DNA from: CAWDLX01 sp963753485
Lineage (GTDB): Bacteria > Actinomycetota > Actinomycetes > Mycobacteriales > Micromonosporaceae
Direction of reading: 5' to 3'
Assembly: GCA_963753485.1 (NCBI GenBank)
Contig: CAVWCL010000001.1
Coordinates: forward strand, 496,001-560,000
DNA length: 64,000 nt
Part shown: in pieces, positions 24,642 to 32,840 of the stretch
Numbering within the stretch: position 1 is the stretch's first letter
Layout: every line of letters starts with the position of its first letter
Program-made: the position numbers and the translations under genes
The notes under the pieces: model-generated
The model's input: only the letters and a program-made list of their open reading frames with translations
What the model was told of the DNA's origin: nothing
Database searches by the model: none

Positions 24642-27073
24642 GACCGCGACACCCGATGGCCCTGGTCGCGGGTACGGCCACGCTGCTCGCCGCCTTTCCG
24701 CTCAGTACTGTCTTCGCCTCGCTGACCTGGCTGCTCTACAGCACGCTCGCGGTCGCCCTCATCGAGGGCGTGGCGATGCTGGTCCGCACCGCCCGGGGGC
24801 CGGTGTGGACCCAGGTGCTGGCGACGACGGCCACTTTGCTGATCTTCTTGACGCTCTGCTTCCCCAGCGGCCGCGAGTTCCTCCGGCTCTTCCCGACCTC
24901 GCACACCTTCGAGCACTTCAACGACCTGCTCGTGCTCGCTGGCCAGCAGATCCGCGAAGAGTCGGTGCCGGTGCCCGACCTCGACGGGCTGCTCCTGCTC
25001 ACCACGGCCGGGGTGGGCCTGGTGGCGATCCTGGTCGACTTGGCCGCGGTCGGCCTGCGCCGACCGGCGCTGGCCGGGCTGCCGATGCTCGCGATCTACT
25101 CGGTGCCGGTCGCGGTACTGCCGAACGGGGTCTCCCCGGTGCCGTTCGTCTTCGCGGGCGTCGGTTTCCTGTGGCTGCTGGTGACCGACAGTGTGGACCG
25201 GGTCCGCCGGTTCGGCCGCCGGTTCACCGGCGAGGGCCGCGACGTGGACGTCTGGGAACCTTCGCCGCTGGCCGCGGCCGGCCGCCGGCTCGGCCTGGTC
25301 GGACTGATCGCCGCGATCGTGCTGCCGGTGGCTGTACCGGGCATCACCAGCGGTCTGCTCGACTCGCTGCGCGGCAACGGCGGCATCGGCGCGGGCAACG
25401 GCGTCGGCCCGTCCGGCACCACGGTCGACCTCTCCGCGTTCCTCACCGACCAACTGCTGCGCCGCGACAAGATCACCACGATGGTCAAGGTGAACACCTC
25501 CGACCCGGAGCCGTTCTACCTGCGCTTCGGGGTGGCCGACACGGTGCAGAAGAACGGCTTCGTGACCCGCGCACCCTCCGGCGCGGCCCTGGGTAACATT
25601 CCCGAGCTCGGGATACCGGACATCCCCGGCGTGACCGGCAAGCGGTATCGGGCCGAGGTCGAGGTGGCGCCGGAGTTCGCGATGCCATTGGCGCCCGCGT
25701 ACCAGCAGGTCGTCGGCGTCTCCGGGCTGGACCGCGACTGGTTCTACGACGGCACCCTCGGCGAGGTCTTCTCCCGCGGCGGGACCTCGGCCGGCAGCCA
25801 TTACACGGTCGACTACGTGCACCTGTCGTATACCCCCGACGCCCTGCGCACCGCGGACGCGCTCTCGGCGACCGAGCACCAGCTGGTCAATGTCCCCACA
25901 ATCGCGCAGGTCACCGATCTGGTCAGCGGCCTGGTGGCGAACCGCTCAACCGAGTACGACCGGGTCCGCGCGGTCTACGACTACTTCACTCTGCCGAGCA
26001 ACCACTTCGTCTACTCGGTGGTGGCGCCGTCGTCGAAGAGCGGCAATCCCATCCTCGACTTCCTCGACAGCCGGACCGGCTTCTGCACGCAGTACGCAGC
26101 GGCGATGGCCTGGCTGGTGCAGGTGGCCGGGTACCCGGCCCGGGTCGCGTTCGGGTTCACCAACGGGGCCGGACCCAACACCGCCGGCACCTACACGTTG
26201 ACCAACTTCAATCTGCACGCCTGGACCGAGGTCTACTTCCCCGGCTTCGGCTGGATCCCCTTCGACTCCACGCCGGCCGGCTCGGTGACCGGCTCGGTGC
26301 AGTCGGCCTGGGCCCCGGATCCCCGCACGTCGCCCGGGCTGAACCCGTCGACCTCACCGGGCGCCCATCCCAGCGAGTCGGACGAGGACCCGAACTCGGT
26401 GCCGAAGACCGGCAACAGCCCCAACGACGGCGACAACAACGGCGCCGGCCCGCCGGTGAGTCCGTGGCTGGTCGGGGCGGCGGCCGTGATCACCTTCGCG
26501 CTGGCGCTCGGGTTGACGCCCGCGCTACGGCGGCGGACGTTGGCTCGGACCCGCCGCAGCCGCAGCGGATCCGTCATCGTGGTGGCGAATCGCGGACCGG
26601 TCGCCCTGGGCGAACTGGTGCTCGATCCGGCAGCCGCGGACACCGCGCGCCGCGATGCCCACGAGGCCTGGGCCGAGCTGCAGGATACGATGATCGACTT
26701 CAATGTCCCGGTGGACGAGGCGGAGACGCCCCGGTCCACGGCGGAGCGGCTGCGCGAGATGCTCGGCTCCGCCGCCACCGACCGGGATCAGCCTCGGGTG
26801 CTCGCCCGGGCCGAGGAGCGAGCCCGGTACGCCCGCATTCCGCTGCGTCCGGACGGGCTGGGGGCCGCGCTGCACACGATCCGGGGGGCACTCGCGCTGC
26901 GGGCGACGCGTTGGGAGCGGTTCGCGGCGGTCGTGCTGCCCCGCTCGGTGCTGCTGCACTGGCGCCACGCGCTGACCAACCGGGTCGCCACGATGGTCGC
27001 GACCGGCGCGCGGTTGCGCGCCACGCTGGGGTCGATCAGCCCGCGGCGGGCTCTCTCCCGAGCCACCCGCTGA
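24638..27073 (+). CDS. Transglutaminase-like membrane protein (TgpA family)
   Basis: The 811-aa protein has an N-terminal block of about six membrane helices and a large extracytoplasmic transglutaminase-core domain. A further helix (WLVGAAAVITFALALGLTPA) precedes a C-terminal DUF4129-like cytoplasmic tail. The catalytic triad is C483 in RTGFCTQYAAAMAWL, H527 in FNLHAWTEVYF and D543 in WIPFDSTP. The linker after the catalytic domain is Pro/Ser/Asp-rich. It is the last gene of the moxR-DUF58 operon. Substrate is unknown; an envelope protein or peptidoglycan cross-link is a reasonable guess. Confidence 0.9.
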   Translation: MRPRHPMALVAGTATLLAAFPLSTVFASLTWLLYSTLAVALIEGVAMLVRTARGPVWTQVLATTATLLIFLTLCFPSGREFLRLFPTSHTFEHFNDLLVLAGQQIREESVPVPDLDGLLLLTTAGVGLVAILVDLAAVGLRRPALAGLPMLAIYSVPVAVLPNGVSPVPFVFAGVGFLWLLVTDSVDRVRRFGRRFTGEGRDVDVWEPSPLAAAGRRLGLVGLIAAIVLPVAVPGITSGLLDSLRGNGGIGAGNGVGPSGTTVDLSAFLTDQLLRRDKITTMVKVNTSDPEPFYLRFGVADTVQKNGFVTRAPSGAALGNIPELGIPDIPGVTGKRYRAEVEVAPEFAMPLAPAYQQVVGVSGLDRDWFYDGTLGEVFSRGGTSAGSHYTVDYVHLSYTPDALRTADALSATEHQLVNVPTIAQVTDLVSGLVANRSTEYDRVRAVYDYFTLPSNHFVYSVVAPSSKSGNPILDFLDSRTGFCTQYAAAMAWLVQVAGYPARVAFGFTNGAGPNTAGTYTLTNFNLHAWTEVYFPGFGWIPFDSTPAGSVTGSVQSAWAPDPRTSPGLNPSTSPGAHPSESDEDPNSVPKTGNSPNDGDNNGAGPPVSPWLVGAAAVITFALALGLTPALRRRTLARTRRSRSGSVIVVANRGPVALGELVLDPAAADTARRDAHEAWAELQDTMIDFNVPVDEAETPRSTAERLREMLGSAATDRDQPRVLARAEERARYARIPLRPDGLGAALHTIRGALALRATRWERFAAVVLPRSVLLHWRHALTNRVATMVATGARLRATLGSISPRRALSRATR

Positions 27074-27077
27074 CCGC

Positions 27078-27155
27078 CGCCCGGGCCTCTCCCGGGCGCC
27101 CCCGCTGGCCTACGACAGCGCGCCACGGTGACCTTAAACAAGATCACCGTGGCGC
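27078..27155. terminator. Two hairpins in a convergent intergenic region
   Basis: CGCCCGGG, loop CCTCT, CCCGGGCG (27078-27098) lies just after the transglutaminase stop. A stronger 12-bp perfect stem, GCGCCACGGTGA and TCACCGTGGCGC (27120-27131 and 27144-27155), lies between it and the convergent DUF3040 gene. The second has a loop CCTTAAACAAGA and could terminate from both directions. Confidence 0.65.
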
Positions 27156-27184
27156 GGGAGTCGAAATACGGGAGTCGAATGCGG

Positions 27185-27580
27185 CTAGATCTCGCCCTCG
27201 GGGCGGCGACGCCAGCGTTCCTCGAGGCGGTCAACGATGCCGCCCCGGCGCGGGGACTGACTGGCGCGGCGGGTGCCGGCGCCGGTGCCGCCCACCACCC
27301 GTAGCTCCGGTTGGCGACCGCGGCGGAACGCCTGGATGCCCAGCGCGGCCGCGGCCAACATGATCACGAAGCCGCCGACGCCGATGAGCGGATCCTTGCG
27401 GGCCACGCCGAATATCAGGACCGCGAGGCCGAGCACCACGGCGAAGGCCGCAATGATGATCCGCCGGCGCGCGTGGAAGCGCGGGTCGGTGGAGCGAACC
27501 GCCGAGGCGAACTTGGGATCCTCGGCCAACGACCGCTCGATCTGATCGAACAGCCGCTGCTCGTGTTCGGACAGCGGCAC
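27185..27580 (-). CDS. DUF3040 small membrane protein
   Basis: The 131-aa protein starts MPLSEHEQRLFDQIERSLAED, the hallmark of actinobacterial DUF3040 proteins. Two membrane segments follow (IIAAFAVVLGLAVLIFGVA and LIGVGGFVIMLAAAALGI), then a basic tail (RRGGIVDRLEERWRRRPEGE). Function is unknown. In many actinobacteria the gene lies between dinB and the dcw cluster; here it keeps dinB as neighbour but is far from mraZ. Expression is probably from the 150-bp gap after dinB. Confidence 0.9.
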   Translation of the reverse strand: MPLSEHEQRLFDQIERSLAEDPKFASAVRSTDPRFHARRRIIIAAFAVVLGLAVLIFGVARKDPLIGVGGFVIMLAAAALGIQAFRRGRQPELRVVGGTGAGTRRASQSPRRGGIVDRLEERWRRRPEGEI

Positions 27581-27730
27581 GACGCCCCTCCCCGGCCTTC
27601 GCGACCGGCCCCGGTCGGGCCGGCGGACCGCACGCAGCCGGTCGGCTGCATAAGCGCAAGTCTACGAGCGGCGCACGTGGTCGGAAAGCGGATCGAAGTC
27701 ACGTTCTGTTCCGGGTCCGACTCAGCGGGA

Positions 27731-29005
27731 TCACCCGTCGCCGGTTGCGAGCCAATTGTCCGGTGTCCCGGTGGTTGGCCCGGGTGGTCGGGGTGGGATC
27801 TCACCGGTCCCGGGTCGCCCGGATGGGATCTCACGCCGCGGTAGCAAGCTGGCCGGGCGCACCGCCGCACCGCCGAAGCGGGCCGCGGCCGCGTCGGCCG
27901 CTCTTTCGGCGTCGCGCCACCCGTGTTCGCGCTCGCCGAGCAGCAGCTGGCGTGGACCATCGGTGGCGGCAAGCCCCTCGACCCGTACCCCGATGAGCCG
28001 GATCGGGTCCCGCGGCGACAGCGCCTGGAACAAGGCCCACGCGCTGTCGACGATCTCATGTGCCACGTCTGTGGCGGCCGGCAACGTGCGGGAGCGGTTC
28101 AGGGTCCGGAAGTCGGCCAGCCGAACCTTGATCGCGACCGTGCGTCCGGCCTGGCCGGCCGCCCGCAGGCGGACCGCGACCCGGTTTGCCAGCGCCAGCA
28201 TGGTGCGGCGCAACAACTCCACCTCGGTGACGTCGACATCGAAGGTGGTCTCGGCGCTCACCGACTTCTCCACCCGATCGGTCGCCACCGGGCGCGGATC
28301 GCGCGCCCAGGCCAGCTCGTGCAGGTGCCCGGCGGCCGCCTCACCGAGGGCCTGGCGCAGCATCGACGCCGGCGCCCGGGCCAGCTCGCCGACGGTGCGC
28401 AACCCCAGCGTCCGCAGCACCTCGGCGCTCCGCTCGCCGACGCCCCAGAGGGCCTCGACCGGCAGCGGGTGCAGGAACTCCAGCGCCCGGTCGGGCTCGA
28501 CCAGGAGCAGGCCATCGGGCTTGGCCCGGGTCGAGGCGAGCTTGGCCATGAACTTGGTCGCGGCCACCCCCACCGAGCAGGGCAGCGCCAGCTCGGCCCG
28601 GATCCGGGCGCGCAGCGCGCTGGCGATCTCGACCGGGCGGCCGAGCAGCCTCCGGGCGCCCGAGACGTCCAGGAACGCCTCGTCGACCGAGAGCGGCTCG
28701 ACCAACGGCGTCACCTCGGCGAAGATCGCCATCACGGCGCGCGATGCGGCGACGTACGCCGCCATGTCAGTCGGCAGGAAGATCGCCTGCGGGCAGAGCC
28801 GCCGAGCCACGCTGCCGGGCATCGCGCTGCGCACTCCGAAGGCCCGAGCCTCATAGCTGGCCGAGCTGACCACTGCGCGGGGGCCCGCACCACCAACCAC
28901 CACCGGCTGCCCGCGCAGCTCCGGTCGTCGGCGTACCTCGACGGCGGCGTAGAACGCGTCCATGTCGACGTGCAGGATTGAGCAGCCGGAGTCGTCGGAC
29001 GCCAC
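27731..29005 (-). CDS. dinB: DNA polymerase IV (Y-family translesion polymerase)
   Basis: Error-prone DNA polymerase of 424 aa that bypasses lesions. The catalytic palm motifs are LHVDMDAFYAAVEVRR near the N-terminus and PLSVDEAFLDVSGARR. The helix-hairpin-helix thumb segment LWGVGERSAEVLRTLGLRTV and a little-finger domain follow. The C-terminal 40 residues are Pro/Gly/Arg-rich and lack an obvious clamp-binding motif. No LexA-type box was picked out upstream. It is an independent gene, separate from the second Y-family homologue, imuB, at 36.3 kb. Confidence 0.94.
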   Translation of the reverse strand: MASDDSGCSILHVDMDAFYAAVEVRRRPELRGQPVVVGGAGPRAVVSSASYEARAFGVRSAMPGSVARRLCPQAIFLPTDMAAYVAASRAVMAIFAEVTPLVEPLSVDEAFLDVSGARRLLGRPVEIASALRARIRAELALPCSVGVAATKFMAKLASTRAKPDGLLLVEPDRALEFLHPLPVEALWGVGERSAEVLRTLGLRTVGELARAPASMLRQALGEAAAGHLHELAWARDPRPVATDRVEKSVSAETTFDVDVTEVELLRRTMLALANRVAVRLRAAGQAGRTVAIKVRLADFRTLNRSRTLPAATDVAHEIVDSAWALFQALSPRDPIRLIGVRVEGLAATDGPRQLLLGEREHGWRDAERAADAAAARFGGAAVRPASLLPRREIPSGRPGTGEIPPRPPGPTTGTPDNWLATGDG

Positions 29006-29087
29006 GCCCGCAGGTTAGCCGGCGGTTACGACAGGTCCAGGGTGCCCGGCCGGGCTCAACCGCAGGTCCTTGGCGCCGGGCCCGGGC

Positions 29088-30263
29088 TCAGCGGCGCACG
29101 ATCAGCAACGGGATCATCATCTCGGCCGGCGTGGCTGAACCGTGGAAGGCGATCAGCGATGCCACCTGCGCCGGCTCGCTCGCGCTCGCCAGCACCACGT
29201 AGTCGTCCTGGCAGGTCACCACCACATCGCCGACCCGCTCGAGGTGTTCGGCCGGTATCGGACCGAACCACCCCTGCGCGACGGCCTCCTCCCGGGGGGC
29301 CACCCAGGCGGCTGGGCCGAGGACAGCGCTCCAGGTGGCGAGGACGTCGCCGCGGGCGCCGGGCCGGGTGTGCAGATACCGCACCCGGGGCTCGCCGGCG
29401 ACGACCCGGACACCCTCGCGCAGCCGCGGATCCAGGTCGAGATCGACGCGGTGCTGCGCCGGGACGTCGAGCTGGCCATGGTCGGCCGTGATCACCAGCG
29501 CGGTGTCCGAGGTCAACCCGTCGACCAGTCGGGTGATCAGCCGATCGGCGTCGGCAACCGCCCGCCGCCAGCGGTCGGAGTCCAGGCCGTAGCGGTGACC
29601 ATAGCGATCGACGTCGGGTAGGTACCCGTAGACCAGACCAGGCCGCGCGGTGAGCCCGGCCAGCATCTGGGTGGCCAGAGTGTCCACATCGGACGCCTCG
29701 GCCCAGGTGCCGCCCCGGTACACGGCCACGGTGAGCCCGCTGCCCACGAACTCGGGCCGGACGACCACCCGGGTCTCGATGCCGGCCGCGGCCGCCCGCG
29801 CGAACTGGGTCGACAGCGGCTGCCACCGCTGCGGGTCGGGCTCGTCGCGCCACGCGGTCAGGTTCAGCACCTGGTTGGTGCCGGGCAGGTTGAGAAAGAA
29901 ACCCAACAGCCCGTGTGACCCGGGCGGCGCACCGGTGCTCAGGCTGGCCAGGCTGGTCGGTGTGGTGGAGGGGAAGCCGGTGGTGAGGGTGCGGGCGCTC
30001 GCGCCGGCGAGCCGGTGGCCGGCGATCTCGGCGAGCACCGGCGCGTGCGGCGCGGCGAGCGGAAGCTGATGGTGGCCCAGTCCGTCAACCAGGAGCACCG
30101 CGACCGCACGGACCCCGGCCAGCGCGCCGGTGGCCAGCCCCAGCGGGTCCTCGGCACCGGGCACGCCCAACGCCGCGAGGACGCCGGGGAGCACGTCGGC
30201 CAGGCTGGCGACACCGTACGCCGGCCGGACCAGACCCCGCCCGGTCGGCGGCGCGGTACTCAT
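29088..30263 (-). CDS. Alkaline phosphatase superfamily protein (type I phosphodiesterase/nucleotide pyrophosphatase)
   Basis: The 391-aa metal-dependent hydrolase has the superfamily motifs VLLVDGLGHHQL (first metal aspartate), GFPSTTPTSLASLSTG (nucleophilic threonine), LPDVDRYGHRYG and VITADHGQLDV. No signal peptide is seen, so it is probably cytoplasmic. The ATG at 30263 overlaps the stop of the methyltransferase gene (ATGA), so the two are co-translated. Substrate is unknown; the family includes nucleotide and phospholipid phosphodiesterases. Confidence 0.87.
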   Translation of the reverse strand: MSTAPPTGRGLVRPAYGVASLADVLPGVLAALGVPGAEDPLGLATGALAGVRAVAVLLVDGLGHHQLPLAAPHAPVLAEIAGHRLAGASARTLTTGFPSTTPTSLASLSTGAPPGSHGLLGFFLNLPGTNQVLNLTAWRDEPDPQRWQPLSTQFARAAAAGIETRVVVRPEFVGSGLTVAVYRGGTWAEASDVDTLATQMLAGLTARPGLVYGYLPDVDRYGHRYGLDSDRWRRAVADADRLITRLVDGLTSDTALVITADHGQLDVPAQHRVDLDLDPRLREGVRVVAGEPRVRYLHTRPGARGDVLATWSAVLGPAAWVAPREEAVAQGWFGPIPAEHLERVGDVVVTCQDDYVVLASASEPAQVASLIAFHGSATPAEMMIPLLIVRR

Positions 30264-31006
30264 GGCCGGCGGGCCAGCAGATGAAGCGCAGCGGCGATGT
30301 CGCGCAGCGGGGAGAGGACGGAGGCCCGCCGTTCGAAGGCGGCGAGTGCCTCGCGGTCGCGTTCGAGCACCGACCCGGGCACCAGGTCGGCGACCACCCG
30401 CACGCCGTGCACCTCCTCGACGACCAGGCCGGCCCGCTCGAGCAGCTCGGTGGCGCCGGGCAGGTCGAAGCGGCGGCGCACGGTGTCCGGCTGGCCCGCC
30501 GGGGCCGGCACGCCGTCGAGCAGCGCGGTGGCCGCGGCGAGCTGGCCGGCCATGGCCCGGGCCAACGCCGCGGCAACCCGGTTGGCGACCACGACACTGG
30601 CGGCTCCGCCGGGGCGCAGCACGGCCGCGAGGGCGGTGGCGCAGGCGTCGGGAAAGTCGACCTCCTCGAGCACGTTGTGGCAGAGCACGAGGTCGGCGCT
30701 GGCCGGTTCGATCAGGCGGGTCAACCGGTCGGCGTCTCCTTGCACCGCCAGTACCCGGTCGGCCACGCCGGCCTCGGCCGCGCGCCGGGTCAGGGCGGCC
30801 AGCGCGTCCGGGCTGGCATCGACGACCGTCACCCAATGCCCCTCCCGGGCCAGCGGCACGGCGAAGCCACCGGTGCCACCGCCGACGTCGACCACCTGCA
30901 ACCGCGGCGTCGCCGCGGCCCGCCGGGCTACCTCGCGCAGCAGAACGTCCCAGACCACGGCGGTACGGGCAGCCGCGTGCGATCCACCCGGATACCCGCG
31001 CTCCAC
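30260..31006 (-). CDS. Class I SAM-dependent methyltransferase
   Basis: The 248-aa protein has the SAM-binding motif I VVDVGGGTGGFAVPLAREG, followed by VTVVDASPDALAALTRRA and LVLCHNVLEEVD, in Rossmann-fold order. The helical C-terminal region includes RRRFDLPGATELLERAGLVV, typical of small-molecule or tRNA-related methyltransferases. It overlaps the downstream phosphodiesterase gene by 4 bp. The substrate cannot be told from sequence. Confidence 0.85.
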   Translation of the reverse strand: MERGYPGGSHAAARTAVVWDVLLREVARRAAATPRLQVVDVGGGTGGFAVPLAREGHWVTVVDASPDALAALTRRAAEAGVADRVLAVQGDADRLTRLIEPASADLVLCHNVLEEVDFPDACATALAAVLRPGGAASVVVANRVAAALARAMAGQLAAATALLDGVPAPAGQPDTVRRRFDLPGATELLERAGLVVEEVHGVRVVADLVPGSVLERDREALAAFERRASVLSPLRDIAAALHLLARRP

Positions 31007-31055
31007 GCCGTCAGCCTAGCCAGCGCAGCCGGTGCGGCCGGGTTGGCCAGCGGTT

Positions 31056-32531
31056 CTAGTACGCGCCACGGCTGCGGATGACCGCGCCGACGGTCTTCCA
31101 CATGATGGTGAGGTCGGCCGCGAGCGACCAGTTCTCCACGTAGTAGAGGTCGAGCCGGATGCCGTCCTCCCAGGACAGCTCCGAGCGGCCGCTGACCTGC
31201 CACAGCCCGGTCATGCCGGGCTTGACCAGCAGCCGGCGGGCCACGTCCTGGTCGTACCAGGCGACCTCGGTCGGCAGCGGCGGACGTGGGCCGACCAGAC
31301 TCATGTCCCCGGTCAGCACGTTGATCAGTTGGGGCAGCTCGTCCAGGGACCACTTGCGCAGCAGGCGGCCGACCGGGGTGACCCGCGGATCGCGGCGCAT
31401 CTTGAACATGAGGCCGTCGGTCTCGTTGAACTCCGAGATGGTGGCGAGCATGCCGTCGGCATCGGAGACCATCGACCGGAACTTGTAGACGTTGAACTCG
31501 CGCCCACCCAGCCCGACCCGGCGCTGGCGGAAGAAGACCGGTCCCTTGCTGTCGATCCGGATGGCGATCGCCAGCAGCGCGAAGAGCGGCGCCAGCAGCA
31601 GCAGGCTGAACAGCGCAAAGGTCCGGTCGACGAAGCCCTTCACTGCCTTGCGGCCACCGCTGAACTCGGGCGACTCCACGTGGATGAGGGGCAGCCCGGC
31701 GATCGGCCGGGTGTGGATGCGGGGGCCGGCCACGTCGGTGAGCGCCGGGGCCAGCACGAGATCGATGCCGGTGCCCTCCATCTGCCAACCGAGGCGGCGC
31801 AGGCGCCGGGCGGTGAGCTCGGCCGATCCGGTCACCGCGACAGTGTCCGCGGCGACCGCGGCGGCGGCGTCCAGGATATTGCGGAACGAGCCGACGACCG
31901 GGACGCCGTCGAGGTGCTGCGGCACCGGCGCGATCAGGGCATCCGGGATGCAGGCACCGACGACCTGATAGCCGGCGTACCACTCCCGGCGCAGTTGGTG
32001 GGCGAGTTCGATGACGTGCGATGCATCACCGACCACGAGCACCCGGCGGGACCAACCCTGCTCGCGGGAACGGGCCCGGTGCAGGCCGCGACGCGCGAGG
32101 TAGCGCCCGGTCGGCAGCAGTGTGGTGCCGGTGAGAAACGCGATCCCGAGAAACCCGCGGGACACCTGAACTTCAGCGAGGTAGGCGGCGATCGCCACCC
32201 CGCCGGCGAGCTTGAGGCTGGCTCCGACCACCCGGCGGTACTCGTCCGCGCCGTAGCCGAGAATGCGGTCGTCGTAGCAGCGGTTCCAGCCCAGCATCAG
32301 CGCCCACGCCGTGATCAGGGCGAGCCCGACCAGCACGTACGGGATGTCGGGGCGGGTCGCGTTGCCTTGGAACCGGGCCAGATAGCCGCCCCAGACCGCC
32401 AACGCGACCACGCCAATGTCGACGCCCACCAGCAGCCGCACATAGGCCCGCTTGCGGGCCCGGACGGCGTATGCGGCATTGGCCTGGGCCGCGTACGCCT
32501 CCCGGCGGAAGCTGGTGGTCAGCGTCGTCAT
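31056..32531 (-). CDS. Polyprenyl glycosylphosphotransferase (exopolysaccharide initiating sugar transferase)
   Basis: Membrane enzyme that transfers sugar-1-phosphate from a UDP-sugar to undecaprenyl phosphate. The 491-aa product has about four N-terminal membrane helices, a CoA-binding-like Rossmann region (RRVLVVGDASHVIELAHQL), a further helix, and the C-terminal WbaP/Bac_transf domain. That domain carries FRQRRVGLGGREFNVYKFRS, KWSLDELPQLINVLTGDMSL, GPRPPLP and KPGMTGLWQVSGRSELSWED. The ATG follows GAGGCGG. No other polysaccharide genes adjoin it here. Confidence 0.92.
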   Translation of the reverse strand: MTTLTTSFRREAYAAQANAAYAVRARKRAYVRLLVGVDIGVVALAVWGGYLARFQGNATRPDIPYVLVGLALITAWALMLGWNRCYDDRILGYGADEYRRVVGASLKLAGGVAIAAYLAEVQVSRGFLGIAFLTGTTLLPTGRYLARRGLHRARSREQGWSRRVLVVGDASHVIELAHQLRREWYAGYQVVGACIPDALIAPVPQHLDGVPVVGSFRNILDAAAAVAADTVAVTGSAELTARRLRRLGWQMEGTGIDLVLAPALTDVAGPRIHTRPIAGLPLIHVESPEFSGGRKAVKGFVDRTFALFSLLLLAPLFALLAIAIRIDSKGPVFFRQRRVGLGGREFNVYKFRSMVSDADGMLATISEFNETDGLMFKMRRDPRVTPVGRLLRKWSLDELPQLINVLTGDMSLVGPRPPLPTEVAWYDQDVARRLLVKPGMTGLWQVSGRSELSWEDGIRLDLYYVENWSLAADLTIMWKTVGAVIRSRGAY

Positions 32532-32840
32532 AGGGCCGCCTCACAATGGATCGCCCGACCGCGTGAGGGACGCGTCGGAGCGTTCGGGGGTCGGGTGCCA
32601 TTTTGCTGGGGCCACACCGGGGGGAGGGACATGGGACAGGAACCCGTCACTTTCGTGCAGGTGGAACGAGGAGGTGCCCGGTCGCCACGCTGGGGTCGGG
32701 ATCGCAAGTTAGCATGCGGTCCCCTTGCTCCGGCGAACTCGAGGCATCGGATGTATGGCGCTTCCTTGACATCCTTTCGGACCGGTGGCGCTCCGACGCG
32801 AGGACAGGTCAGACTCGCACGAACTCCTAAAAGCCTTGAG
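32532..32840. other. Spacer between sugar transferase and dnaE2, no gene seen
   Basis: This 309-bp region has no frame that looks like protein and no strong hairpin. It is locally less GC-rich than its surroundings, with a plus-strand TTGACA at 32766 lacking a good -10 partner. It contains the sugar transferase promoter and the dnaE2 3' end, neither resolved. Confidence 0.4.
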